Of a stretch of DNA of 64,000 nucleotides, positions 13,168 through 26,877 are shown piece by piece. Source of the stretch: Hippophae tibetana (Eukaryota; Streptophyta; Magnoliopsida; Rosales; Elaeagnaceae); the NCBI GenBank assembly GCA_037013495.1, contig CM072803.1, positions 49,613,627 to 49,677,626 on the forward strand, given 5' to 3'. How positions within the stretch are numbered: the first letter of the stretch is position 1; each line of letters begins with the position of its first letter. Made by a program: the position numbers and the translations under genes. The notes below the pieces were generated by a model, which saw only the letters and a list, made by a program, of their open reading frames with translations, had not been told where the DNA came from and made no database searches.

Positions 13168-15912
13168 AGAATAATGAACAAAATTTGAAATTTTAATAGT
13201 TTTGCATCTTAAGACATAGTAAATTTCAATTAAATATATCATAAATAAAAGGAAATAAAACGTGTAGTATTTATTCCGCCAACTTTCTTTTTTAAAATAG
13301 ACATGAGAAAATGATTACGTTTTATTTCTCCCTTATTTATTTTTCTCCATGATCTATGATTATTTTTTCACCTTTTTAAGTCTTAATACCCAGCACTCGC
13401 AAATTCATGCAAATTTTATTACGTCCCTTCCAAATGGAAAATGTGATGGAAAATGGTTGTTTTAGACATCATTTGTAAACTTTTTATTACATAGCTAGCA
13501 AAAATTGCAATTATGGACGAGGATAATATTTTCCATCATATTTCTCTACTTTTTACTCTTAGAATAGGTTTGGAACGAACATTCTTAGGGAGAAAAGGGA
13601 TAACCAAAGTCAAATTAATTACGATGCCATCCAACAAAACCAGAATAACTTATAAATAAGTTAAAAATATTAATGTCAAAAAGGAGTTGAAAATGAGAAT
13701 TGTTTATTTGTTATTTAGAATAATGAACAAAATTTGAAATTTTTATAGTTCTGCATCTTAAGACATAGTAAATTTCAATTAAATATATCATAAATAAAAG
13801 GAAATAAAACGTGTTGTATTTATTCCACCACCTTTCTTTTTTAAAATAGACATGAGAAAATGATTATGTTTTATTTCTCCCTTATTTATTTTTCTCCATG
13901 ATCTATGATTATTTTTTTACCTTTGTAAGTCTTAATACCCAGCACTCGCAAATTCATGCAAATTTGGTTACCTCCCTTCCAATGGAAAATGTGATGGAAA
14001 ATGGTTGTTTTAGACATCATTTGTAAACTTTTTGTTACATAGCTAGCAAAAATTGCAATTATGGACGAGGATAATATTTTCCATCATATTTCTCTACTTT
14101 TTACTCTTAGAATAGGTTTGGAACGAACATTCTTAGGGAGAAAAGGGATAACCAAAGTCAAATTAATTACGATGTCATCCAACAAAACCAGAATAACTTA
14201 TAAATAAGTTAAAAATATTAATGCCAAAAAGGAGTTGAAAATGAGAATTGTTTATTTGTTATTTAGAATAATGAACAAAATTTGAAATTTTAATAGTTCT
14301 CCATCTTAAGACATAGTAAATTTCAATTAAATATATCATAAATAAAAGGAAATAAAACGTGTAGTATTTATTCCACCACCTTTCTTTTTTAAAATAGACA
14401 TGAGAAAATGATTATGTTTTATTTCTCCCTTATTTATTTTTCTCCATGATCTATGATTATTTTTTTACCTTTGTAAGTCTTAATACCCAGCACTCGCAAA
14501 TTCATGCAAATTTGGTTACCTCCCTTCCAATGGAAAATGTGATGGAAAATGGTTGTTTTAGACATCATTTGTAAACTTTTTGTTACATAGCTAGCAAAAA
14601 TTGCAATTATGGACGAGGATAATATTTTCCATCATATTTCTCTACTTTTTACTCTTAGAATAGGTTTGGAACGAACATTCTTAGGGAGAAAAGGGATAAC
14701 CAAAGTCAAATTAATAACGATTGCATCCAACAAAACCAGAATAACTTATAAATAAGTTAAAAATATTAATGTCAAAAAGGAGTTGAAAATGAGAATTGTG
14801 TATTTGTTATTTAGAATAATGAACAAAATTTGAAATTTTAATAGTTTTGCATCTTAAGACATAGTAAATTTCAATTAAATATATCATAAATAAAAGGAAA
14901 TAAAACGTGTAGTATTTATTCCGCCAACTTTCTTTTTTAAAATAGACATGAGAAAATAATTACGTTTTATTTCTCCCTTATTTATTTTTCCCCATGATCT
15001 ATGATTATTATATTTTTACCTTTGTAAGTCTTAATACCCAGCACTCGCAAATTCATGCAAATTTTATTACCTCCCTTCCAAATGGAAAATGTGATGGGAA
15101 ATGGTTGTTTTATACATCATTTGTAAACTTTTTATTACATAGCTAGCAAAAATTGCAATTATGGACGAGGATAATATTTTCCATCATATTTCTCAACTTT
15201 TTACTCTTAGAATAGGTTTGGAACGAACATTCTTAGGGAGAAAAGGGATAACCAAAGTCAAATTAATTACGATGTCATCCAACAAAACCAGAATAACTTA
15301 TAAATAAGTTAAAAATATTAATGTCAAAAAGGAGTTGAAAATGAGAATTGTTTATTTGTTATTTAGAATAATGAACAAAATTTGAAATTTTTATAGTTCT
15401 GCATCTTAAGACATAGTAAATTTCAATTAAATATATCATAAATAAAAGGAAATAAAACGTGTAGTATTTATTCCACCACCTTTCTTTTTTAAAATAGACA
15501 TGAGAAAATGATTATGTTTTATTTCTCCCTTATTTATTTTTCTCCATGATCTATGATTATTTTTTTACCTTTGTAAGTCTTAATACCCAGCACTCGCAAA
15601 TTCATGCAAATTTGGTTACCTCCCTTCCAATGGAAAATGTGATGGAAAATGGTTGTTTTAGACATCATTTGTAAACTTTTTGTTATATAGCTAGCAAAAA
15701 TTGCAATTATGGACGAGGATAATATTTTCCATCATATTTCTCTACTTTTTACTCTTAGAATAGGTTTGGAACGAACATTCTTAAGGAGAAAAGGGATAAC
15801 CAAAGTCAAATTAATTACGATGTCATCCAACAAAACCAGAATAACTTATAAATAAGTTAAAAATATTAATGCCAAAAAGGAGTTGAAAATGAGAATTGTT
15901 TATTTGTTATTT
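13168..15912 (+). repeat. Left hexamer HOR, copy 3, lacking its A monomer (2,745 bp)
   Basis: Five monomers start at 13168 (B/C hybrid with TTTTTTCACC), 13717 (D), 14265 (A/D/B hybrid), 14813 (C) and 15365 (D). They match monomers two to six of the preceding hexamers. The A monomer that should open the unit is absent. The monomer at 13168 begins with GAAATTTTAATAG instead of the AAAATTTTAATAG seen in copies 1 and 2, so the exchange that removed A lies at or just before its head. Confidence 0.82.
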
Positions 15913-17008
15913 AGAATAATGAACAAAATTTGAAATTTTAATAGTTCTCCATCTTAAGACATAGTAAATTTCAATTAAATATATCATAAATGAAAGGAAA
16001 TAAAACGTGTAGTATTTATTCCACCAACTTTCTTTTTTAAAATAGCCATACGAAAATGATTATGTTTTTTTTCTCCCTTATTTATTTTTCCCCACGATCT
16101 ATGATTTTTTTTACCTTTGTAAGTCTTAATACCCAGCACTCGCAAATTCATGCAAATTTTATTACCTCCCTTCCAAATGGAAAATGTGATGGGAAATGGT
16201 TGTTTTAGACATCATTTGTAAACTTTTTGTTACATAGCTAGCAAAAATTGCAATTATGGACGAGGATAATATTTTCCATCATATTTCTCTACTTTTTACT
16301 CTTAGAATGGGTTTGGAACCAACATTCTTAGGGAGAAAAGGGATAACCAAAGTCAAATTAATTGCGATGCCATCCAACAAAACCAGAATAACTTATAAAT
16401 AAGTTAAAAATATTAATCTCAAAAAGGAGTTGAAAATGAGAATTGTTTATTTGTTATTTAGAATAATGAACAAAATTTAAAATTTTAATAGTTTTGCATC
16501 TTAAGACATAGTAAATTTCAATTAAATATATCATAAATAAAAGGAAATAAAACGTGTAGTATTTATTCCGCCAACTTTCTTTTTTAAAATAGACATGAGA
16601 AAATGATTACGTTTTATTTCTCCCTTATTTATTTTTCTCCATGATCTATGATTATTTTTTTACCTTTTTAAGTCTTAATACCCAGCACTCGCAAATTCAT
16701 GCAAATTTTATTACGTCCCTTCCAAATGGAAAATGTGATGGAAAATGGTTGTTTTAGACATCATTTGTAAACTTTTTATTACATAGCTAGCAAAAATTGC
16801 AATTATGGACGAGGATAATATTTTCCATCATATTTCTCTACTTTTTACTCTTAGAATAGGTTTGGAACGAACATTCTTAGGGAGAAAAGGGATAACCAAA
16901 GTCAAATTAATTACGATGCCATCCAACAAAACCAGAATAACTTATAAATAAGTTAAAAATATTAATGTCAAAAAGGAGTTGAAAATGAGAATTGTTTATT
17001 TGTTATTT
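15913..17008 (+). repeat. Two linking monomers (A, B/C hybrid)
   Basis: Monomers at 15913 (A, ACATACG and GGGTTTGGAACC) and 16460 (B head with TTACGTCCC, C tail with TTTATTACATAG and GATGCCATCC). They repeat the A plus B/C pair that opens the hexamers, then lead into the X block instead of continuing the hexamer. Confidence 0.8.
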
Positions 17009-19751
17009 AGAATAATGAACAAAATTTGAAATTTTTATAGTTCTGCATCTTAAGACATAGTAAATTTCAATTAAATATATCATAAATAAAAGGAAATAAA
17101 ACGTGTTGTATTTATTCCACCAACTTTCTTTTTTAAAATAGACATGAGAAATTGATTATGTTTTATTTCTCCCTTATTTATTTTTCTCCATGATCTATGA
17201 TTATTTTTTTACCTTTGTAAGTCTTAATACCCAGCACTCGCAAATTCATGCAAATTTTATTACCTCCCTTCCAATGGAAAATGTGATGGAAAATGGTTGT
17301 TTTAGACATCATTTGTAAACTTTTTGTTACATAGCTAGCAAAAATTGCAATTATGGACGAGGATAATATTTTCCATCATATTTCTCTACTTTTTACTCTT
17401 AGAATAGGTTTGGAACGAACATTCTTAAGGAGAAAAGGGATAACCAAAGTCAAATTAATTACGATGTCATCCAACAAAACCAGAATAACTTATAAATAAG
17501 TTAAAAATATTAATGCCAAAAAGGAGTTGAAAATGAGAATTGTTTATTTGTTATTTAAAATAATGAACAAAATTTGAAATTTTAATAGTTCTCCATCTTA
17601 AGACATAGTAAATTTCAATTAAATATATCATAAATGAAAGGAAATAAAATGTGTAGTATTTATTCCACCAACTTTCTTTTTTAAAATAGACATACGAAAA
17701 TGATTATGTTTTATTTCTCCCTTATTTATTTTTCCCCATGATCTATGATTTTTTTTACCTTTGTAAGTCTTAATACCCAGCACTCGCAAATTCATGCAAA
17801 TTTTATTACCTCCCTTCCAAATGGAAAATGTGATGGGAGATGGTTGTTTTAGACATCATTTGTAAACTTTTTGTTACATAGCTAGCAAAAATTGCAATTA
17901 TGGACGAGGATAATATTTTCCATCATATTTCTCTACTTTTTACTCTTAGAATGGGTTTGGAACCAACATTCTTAGGGAGAAAAGGGATAACCAAAGTCAA
18001 ATTAATTGCGATGCCATCCAAGAAAACCAGAATAACTTATAAATAAGTTAAAAATATTAATCTCAAAAAGGAGTTGAAAATGAGAATTGTTTATTTGTTA
18101 TTTAGAATAATGAACAAAATTTAAAATTTTAATAGTTTTGCATCTTAAGACATAGTAAATTTCAATTAAATATATCATAAATAAAAGGAAATAAAACGTG
18201 TAGTATTTATTCCGCCAACTTTCTTTTTTAAAATAGACATGAGAAAATGATTACGTTTTATTTCTCCCTTATTTATTTTTCTCCATGATCTATGATTATT
18301 TTTTTACCTTTTTAAGTCTTAATACCCAGCACTCGCAAATTCATGCAAATTTTATTACGTCCCTTTCAAATGGAAAATGTGATGGAAAATGGTTGTTTTA
18401 GACATCATTTGTAAACTTTTTGTTACAAGCTAGCAAAAATTGCAATTATGGACGAGGATAATATTTTCCATCATATTTCTCTATTTTTTACTCTTAGAAT
18501 AGGTTTGGAACGAACATTCTTAGGGAGAAAAGGGATAACCAAAGTCAAATTAATAACGATTGCATCCAACAAAAACAGAATAACTTATAAATAAGTTAAA
18601 AATATTAATGTCAAAAAGGAGTTGAAAATGAGAATTGTTTATTTGTTATTTAGAATAATGAACAAAATTTGAAATTTTAATAGTTTTGCATCTTAAGACA
18701 TAGTAAATTTCAATTAAATATATCATAAATAAAAGGAAATAAAACGTGTAGTATTTATTCCGCCAACTTTCTTTTTTAAAATAGACATGAGAAAATAATT
18801 ATGTTTTATTTCTCCCTTATTTATTTTTCCCCATGATCTATGATTATTATATTTTTACCTTTGTAAGTCTTAATACCCAGCACTCGCAAATTCATGCAAA
18901 TTTTATTACCTCCCTTCCAAATGGAAAATGTGATGGGAAATGGTTGTTTTAGACATCATTTGTAAACTTTTTATTACATAGCTAGCAAAAATTGCAATTA
19001 TGGACGAGGATAATATTTTCCATCATATTTCTCTACTTTTTACTCTTAGAATAGGTTTGGAATGAACATTCTTAGGGAGAAAAGGGATAACCAAAGTCAA
19101 ATTAATTACGATCCCATCCAACAAAACCAGAATAACTTATAAATAAGTTAAAAATATTAATGTCAAAAAGGAGTTGAAAATGAGAATTGTTTATTTGTTA
19201 TTTAGAATAATGAACAAAATTTGAAATTTTTATAGTTCTGCATCTTAAGACATAGTAAATTTCAATTAAATATATCATAAATAAAAGGAAATAAAACGTG
19301 TAGTATTTATTCCACCACCTTTCTTTTTTAAAATAGACATGAGAAAATGATTATGTTTTATTTCTCCCTTATTTATTTTTCTCCATGATCTATGATTATT
19401 TTTTTACCTTTGTAAGTCTTAATACCCAGCACTCGCAAATTCATGCAAATTTGGTTACCTCCCTTCCAATGGAAAATGTGATGGAAAATGGTTGTTTTAG
19501 ACATCATTTGTAAACTTTTTGTTACATAGCTAGCAAAAATTGCAATTATGGACGAGGATAATATTTTCCATCATATTTCTCTACTTTTTACTCTTAGAAT
19601 AGGTTTGGAACGAACATTCTTAGGGAGAAAAGGGATAACCAAAGTCAAATTAATTACGATGTCATCCAACAAAACCATAATAACTTATAAATAAGGTAAA
19701 AATATTAATGCCAAAAAGGAGTTGAAAATGAGAATTGTTTATTTGTCATTT
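17009..19751 (+). repeat. Super-repeat block X, copy 1 (2,743 bp)
   Basis: Five monomers start at 17009 (D variant with GAGAAATTGATT and TTCTTAAGGAG), 17557 (A with AAAATGTGTAG and CCAAGAAAACC), 18104 (B with CCCTTTCAAATGG), 18652 (C with GGAATGAACATTC and GATCCCATCC) and 19204 (D). All of these rare markers come back in the same order at 24135-26877, 7,126 bp downstream, so this is a segmental duplication inside the array and not independent convergence. Confidence 0.87.
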
Positions 19752-20847
19752 AGAATAATGAACAAAATTTGAAATTTTAATAGTTCTCCATCTTAAGACA
19801 TAGTAAATTTCAATTAAATATATCATAAATGAAAGGAAATAAAACGTGTAGTATTTATTCCACCAACTTTCTTTTTTAAAATAGACATACGAAAATGATT
19901 ATGTTTTATTTCTCCCTTATTTATTTTTCCCCATGATCTATGATTTTTTTTACCTTTGTAAGTCTTAATACCCAGCACTCGCAAATTCATGCAAATTTTA
20001 TTACCTCCTTTCCAAATGGAAAATGTGATGGGAGATGGTTGTTTTAGACATCATTTGTAAACTTTTTGTTACATAGCTAGCAAAAATTGCAATTATGGAC
20101 GAGGATAATATTTTCCATCATATTTCTCTACTTTTTACTCTTACAATGGGTTTGGAACCAACATTCTTAGGGAGAAAAGGGATAACCAAAGTCAAATTAA
20201 TTGCGATGCCATCCAACAAAACCAGAATAACTTATAAATAAGTTAAAAATATTAATCTCAAAAAGGAGTTGAAAATGAGAATTGTTTATTTGTTATTTAG
20301 AATAATGAACAAAATTTAAAATTTTAATAGTTTTGCATCTTAAGACATAGTAAATTTCAATTAAATATATCATAAATAAAAGGAAATAAAACGTGTAGTA
20401 TTTATTCCGCCAACTTTCTTTTTTAAAATAGACATGAGAAAATGATTACGTTTTATTTCTCCCTTATTTATTTTTCTCCATGATCTATGATTATTTTTTT
20501 ACCTTTTTAAGTCTTAATACCCAGCACTCGCAAATTCATGCAAATTTTATTACGTCCCTTCCAAATGGAAAATGTGATGGAAAATGGTTGTTTTAGACAT
20601 CATTTGTAAACTTTTTATTACATAGCTAGCAAAAATTGCAATTATGGACGAGGATAATATTTTCCATCATATTTCTCTACTTTTTACTCTTAGAATAGGT
20701 TTGGAACGAACATTCTTAGGGAGAAAAGGGATAACCAAAGTCAAATTAATTACGATGTCATCCAACAAAACCAGAATACCTTATAAATAAGTTAAAAATA
20801 TTAATGCCAAAAAGGAGTTGAAAATGAGAATTGTTTATTTGTTATTT
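19752..20847 (+). repeat. A plus B/C monomer pair between X1 and Y1
   Basis: Monomers at 19752 (A with the rare CCTCCTTTCC, GGGAGATGG and CTTACAATGGG) and 20299 (B/C hybrid). The A monomer shares all three rare markers with the monomer at 549, about 19.2 kb upstream. The pair is missing between X2 and Y2 (around 26878), which explains why the X copies are 13 monomers apart while the Y copies are 11 apart. Confidence 0.82.
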
Positions 20848-23587
20848 AGAATAATGAACAAAATTTGAAATTTTAATAGTTCTCCATCTTAAGACATAGT
20901 AAATTTCAATTAAATATATCATAAATGAAAGGAAATAAAACGTGTAGTATTTATTCCACCAACTTTCTTTTTTAAAATAGACATACGAAAATGATTATGT
21001 TTTTTTTCTCCCTTATTTATTTTTCCCCACGATCTATGATTTTTTTTACCTTTGTAAGTCTTAATACCCAGCACTCGCAAATTCATGCAAATTTTATATC
21101 CTCCCTTCCAAATGGAAAATGTGATGGGAAATGGTTGTTTTAGACATCATTTGTAAACTTTTTGTTACATAGCTAGCAAAAATTGCAATTATGGACGAGG
21201 ATAATATTTTCCATCATATTTCTCTACTTTTTACTCTTAGAATGGGTTTGGAACCAACATTCTTAGGGAGAAAAGGGATAACCAAAGTCAAATTAATTGC
21301 GATGCCATCCAACAAAACCAGAATAACTTATAAATAATTAAAAATATTAATCTCAACAAGGAGTTGAAAATGAGAAATGTTTATTTGTTATTTAGAATAA
21401 TGAACAAAATTTAAAATTTTAATAGTTTTGCATCTTAAGACATAGTAAATTTCAATTAAATATATCATAAATAAAAGGAAATAAAACGTGTAGTATTTTT
21501 TCCGCCAACTTTCTTTTTTAAAATAGACATACGAAAATGATTATGTTTTTTTTCTCCCTTATTTATTTTTCCCCACGATCTATGATTTTTTTTACCTTTT
21601 TAAGTCTTAATACCCAGCACTCGCAAATTCATGCAAATTTTATTACGTCCCTTCCAAATGGAAAATGTGATGGGAAATGGTTGTTTTAGACATCATTTGT
21701 AAACTTTTTGTTACATAGCTAGCAAAAATTGCAATTATGGACGAGGATAATATTTTCCATCATATTTCTCTACTTTTTACTCTTAGAATGGGTTTGGAAC
21801 CAACATTCTTAGGGAGAAAAGGGATAACCAAAGTCAAATTAATTGCGATGCCATCCAACAAAACCAGAATAACTTATAAATAATTAAAAATATTAATCTC
21901 AAAAAGGAGTTGAAAATGAAAATTGTTTATTTGTTATTTAGAATAATGAACAAAATTTAAAATTTTAATAGTTTTGCATCTTAAGACATAGTAAATTTCA
22001 ATTAAATATATCATAAATAAAAGGAAATAAAACGTGTAGTATTTTTTCCGCCAACTTTCTTTTTTAAAATAAACATGAGAAAATGATTACGTTTTATTTC
22101 TCCCTTATTTATTTTTCTCCATGATCTATGATTATTTTTTTACCTTTTTAAGTCTTAATACCCAGCACTCGCAAATTCATGCAAATTTTATTACGTCCCT
22201 TCCAAATGGAAAATGTGATGGAAAATGGTTGTTTTAGACATCATTTGTAAACTTTTTGTTACAAACTAGCAAAAATTGCAATTATGGACGAGGATAATAT
22301 TTTCCATCATATTTCTCTATTTTTTACTCTTAGAATAGGTTTGGAACGAACATTCTTAGGGAGAAAAGGGATAACCAAAGTCAAATTAATAACGATTGCA
22401 TCCAACAAAACCAGAATAACTTATAAATAAGTTAAAAATATTAATGTCAAAAAGGAGTTGAAAATGAGAATTGTGTATTTGTTATTTAGAATAATGAACA
22501 AAATTTGAAATTTTAATAGTTTCGCATCTTAAGACATAGTAAATTTCAATTAAATATATCATAAATAAAAGGAAATAAAACGTGTAGTATTTATTCCGCC
22601 AACTTTCTTTTTTAAAATAGACATGAGAAAATAATTACGTTTTATTTCTCCCTTATTTATTTTTCCCCATGATCTATGATTATTATATTTTTACCTTTGT
22701 AAGTCTTAATACCCAGCACTCGCAAATTCATGCAAATTTTATTACCTCCCTTCCAAATGGAAAATGTGATGGGAAATGGTTGTTTTAGACATCATTTGTA
22801 AACTTTTTATTACATAGCTAGCAAAAATTGCAATTATGGACGAGGATAATATTTTCCATCATATTTCTCAACTTTTTACTCTTAGAATAGGTTTGGAACG
22901 AACATTCTTAGGGAGAAAAGGGATAACCAAAGTCAAATTAATTACGATGCCATCCAACAAAACCAGAATAACTTATAAATAAGTTAAAAATATTAATGTC
23001 AAAAAGGAGTTGAAAATGAGAATTGTTTATTTGTTATTTAGAATAATGAACAAAATTTGAAATTTTTATAGTTCTGCATCTTAAGACATAGTAAATTTCA
23101 ATTAAATATATCATAAATAAAAGGAAATAAAACGTGTAGTATTTATTCCACCACCTTTCTTTTTCAAAATAGACATGAGAAAATGATTATGTTTTATTTC
23201 TCCCTTATTTATTTTTCTCCATGATCTATGATTATTTTTTTACCTTTGTAAGTCTTAATACCCAACACTCGCAAATTCATGCAAATTTGGTTACCTCCCT
23301 TCCAATGGAAAATGTGATGGAAAATGGTTGTTTTAGACATCATTTGTAAACTTTTTGTTACATAGCTAGCAAAAATTGCAATTATGGACGAGGATAATAT
23401 TTTCCATCATATTTCTCTACTTTTTACTCTTAGAATAGGTTTGGAACGAACATTCTTAGGGAGAAAAGGGATAACCAAAGTCAAATTAATTACGATATCA
23501 TCCAACAAAACCAGAATAACTTATAAATAAGTTAAAAATATTAATGCCAAAAAGGAGTTGAAAATGAGAATTGTTTATTTGTTATTT
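20848..23587 (+). repeat. Super-repeat block Y, copy 1 (2,740 bp)
   Basis: Five monomers start at 20848 (A with TTTATATCCTCCC), 21394 (B head with an A-like ACATACG middle), 21940 (B with TTACAAACTAGC), 22488 (C) and 23040 (D with CTTTTTCAAAAT and CCCAACACTCGC). The same order of markers occurs at 26878 and again at 32368. Confidence 0.86.
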
Positions 23588-24134
23588 AGAATAATGAACA
23601 AAATTTGAAATTTTAATAGTTCTCCATCTTAAGACATAGTAAATTTCAATTAAATATATCATAAATGAAAGGAAATAAAACGTGTAGTATTTATTCCACC
23701 AACTTTCTTTTTTAAAATAGCCATACGAAAATGATTATGTTTTTTTTCTCCCTTATTTATTTTTCCCCACGATCTATGATTTTTTTTACCTTTGTAAGTC
23801 TTAATACCCAGCACTCGCAAATTCATGCAAATTTTATTACGTCCCTTCCAAATGGAAAATGTGATGGAAAATGGTTGTTTTAGACATCATTTGTAAACTT
23901 TTTATTACATAGCTAGCAAAAATTGCAATTATGGACGAGGATAATATTTTCCATCATATTTCTCTACTTTTTACTCTTAGAATAGGTTTGGAACGAACAT
24001 TCTTAGGGAGAAAAGGGATAACCAAAGTCAAATTAATTACGATGCCATCCAACAAAACCAGAATAACTTATAAATAAGTTAAAAATATTAATGTCAAAAA
24101 GGAGTTGAAAATGAGAATTGTTTATTTGTTATTT
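23588..24134 (+). repeat. Hybrid monomer (A head, B/C tail)
   Basis: The first part is class A (ATAAATGAAAGG, CCATACG, short T tract, CTTTGTAAGTC). From TTACGTCCC onward it is the B/C hybrid type, with TTTATTACATAG and GATGCCATCC. The switch must lie between about 23785 and 23842, a stretch without distinguishing sites. It marks the junction from Y1 into X2. Confidence 0.82.
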
Positions 24135-26877
24135 AGAATAATGAACAAAATTTGAAATTTTTATAGTTCTGCATCTTAAGACATAGTAAATTTCAATTAA
24201 ATATATCATAAATAAAAGGAAATAAAACGTGTTGTATTTATTCCACCAACTTTCTTTTTTAAAATAGACATGAGAAATTGATTATGTTTTATTTCTCCCT
24301 TATTTATTTTTCTCCATGATCTATGATTATTTTTTTACCTTTGTAAGTCTTAATACCCAGCACTCGCAAATTCATGCAAATTTTATTACCTCCCTTCCAA
24401 TGGAAAATGTGATGGAAAATGGTTGTTTTAGACATCATTTGTAAACTTTTTGTTACATAGCTAGCAAAAATTGCAATTATGGACGAGGATAATATTTTCC
24501 ATCATATTTCTCTACTTTTTACTCTTAGAATAGGTTTGGAACGAACATTCTTAAGGAGAAAAGGGATAACCAAAGTCAAATTAATTACGATGTCATCCAA
24601 CAAAACCAGAATAACTTATAAATAAGTTAAAAATATTAATGCCAAAAAGGAGTTGAAAATGAGAATTGTTTATTTGTTATTTAAAATAATGAACAAAATT
24701 TGAAATTTTAATAGTTCTCCATCTTAAGACATAGTAAATTTCAATTAAATATATCATAAATGAAAGGAAATAAAATGTGTAGTATTTATTCCACCAACTT
24801 TCTTTTTTAAAATAGACATACGAAAATGATTATGTTTTATTTCTCCCTTATTTATTTTTCCCCATGATCTATGATTTTTTTTACCTTTGTAAGTCTTAAT
24901 ACCCAGCACTCGCAAATTCATGCAAATTTTATTACCTCCCTTCCAAATGGAAAATGTGATGGGAGATGGTTGTTTTAGACATCATTTGTAAACTTTTTGT
25001 TACATAGCTAGCAAAAATTGCAATTATGGACGAGGATAATATTTTCCATCATATTTCTCTACTTTTTACTCTTAGAATGGGTTTGGAACCAACATTCTTA
25101 GGGAGAAAAGGGATAACCAAAGTCAAATTAATTGCGATGCCATCCAAGAAAACCAGAATAACTTATAAATAAGTTAAAAATATTAATCTCAAAAAGGAGT
25201 TGAAAATGAGAATTGTTTATTTGTTATTTAGAATAATGAACAAAATTTAAAATTTTAATAGTTTTGCATCTTAAGACATAGTAAATTTCAATTAAATATA
25301 TCATAAATAAAAGGAAATAAAACGTGTAGTATTTATTCCGCCAACTTTCTTTTTTAAAATAGACATGAGAAAATGATTACGTTTTATTTCTCCCTTATTT
25401 ATTTTTCTCCATGATCTATGATTATTTTTTTACCTTTTTAAGTCTTAATACCCAGCACTCGCAAATTCATGCAAATTTTATTACGTCCCTTTCAAATGGA
25501 AAATGTGATGGAAAATGGTTGTTTTAGACATCATTTGTAAACTTTTTGTTACAAGCTAGCAAAAATTGCAATTATGGACGAGGATAATATTTTCCATCAT
25601 ATTTCTCTATTTTTTACTCTTAGAATAGGTTTGGAACGAACATTCTTAGGGAGAAAAGGGATAACCAAAGTCAAATTAATAACGATTGCATCCAACAAAA
25701 ACAGAATAACTTATAAATAAGTTAAAAATATTAATGTCAAAAAGGAGTTGAAAATGAGAATTGTTTATTTGTTATTTAGAATAATGAACAAAATTTGAAA
25801 TTTTAATAGTTTTGCATCTTAAGACATAGTAAATTTCAATTAAATATATCATAAATAAAAGGAAATAAAACGTGTAGTATTTATTCCGCCAACTTTCTTT
25901 TTTAAAATAGACATGAGAAAATAATTATGTTTTATTTCTCCCTTATTTATTTTTCCCCATGATCTATGATTATTATATTTTTACCTTTGTAAGTCTTAAT
26001 ACCCAGCACTCGCAAATTCATGCAAATTTTATTACCTCCCTTCCAAATGGAAAATGTGATGGGAAATGGTTGTTTTAGACATCATTTGTAAACTTTTTAT
26101 TACATAGCTAGCAAAAATTGCAATTATGGACGAGGATAATATTTTCCATCATATTTCTCTACTTTTTACTCTTAGAATAGGTTTGGAATGAACATTCTTA
26201 GGGAGAAAAGGGATAACCAAAGTCAAATTAATTACGATCCCATCCAACAAAACCAGAATAACTTATAAATAAGTTAAAAATATTAATGTCAAAAAGGAGT
26301 TGAAAATGAGAATTGTTTATTTGTTATTTAGAATAATGAACAAAATTTGAAATTTTTATAGTTCTGCATCTTAAGACATAGTAAATTTCAATTAAATATA
26401 TCATAAATAAAAGGAAATAAAACGTGTAGTATTTATTCCACCACCTTTCTTTTTTAAAATAGACATGAGAAAATGATTATGTTTTATTTCTCCCTTATTT
26501 ATTTTTCTCCATGATCTATGATTATTTTTTTACCTTTGTAAGTCTTAATACCCAGCACTCGCAAATTCATGCAAATTTGGTTACCTCCCTTCCAATGGAA
26601 AATGTGATGGAAAATGGTTGTTTTAGACATCATTTGTAAACTTTTTGTTACATAGCTAGCAAAAATTGCAATTATGGACGAGGATAATATTTTCCATCAT
26701 ATTTCTCTACTTTTTACTCTTAGAATAGGTTTGGAACGAACATTCTTAGGGAGAAAAGGGATAACCAAAGTCAAATTAATTACGATGTCATCCAACAAAA
26801 CCAGAATACCTTATAAATAAGTTAAAAATATTAATGCCAAAAAGGAGTTGAAAATGAGAATTGTTTATTTGTTATTT
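24135..26877 (+). repeat. Super-repeat block X, copy 2 (2,743 bp)
   Basis: Monomers start at 24135, 24683, 25230, 25778 and 26330 and reproduce X1 marker by marker: GAGAAATTGATT, TTCTTAAGGAG, AAAATGTGTAG, CCAAGAAAACC, CCCTTTCAAATGG, GGAATGAACATTC and GATCCCATCC. The length equals that of X1. The last D monomer differs by ending in AATACCTTATAAATAAG, a variant that in the first region is found just before Y1, so the join to Y2 lies within its tail. Confidence 0.87.
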
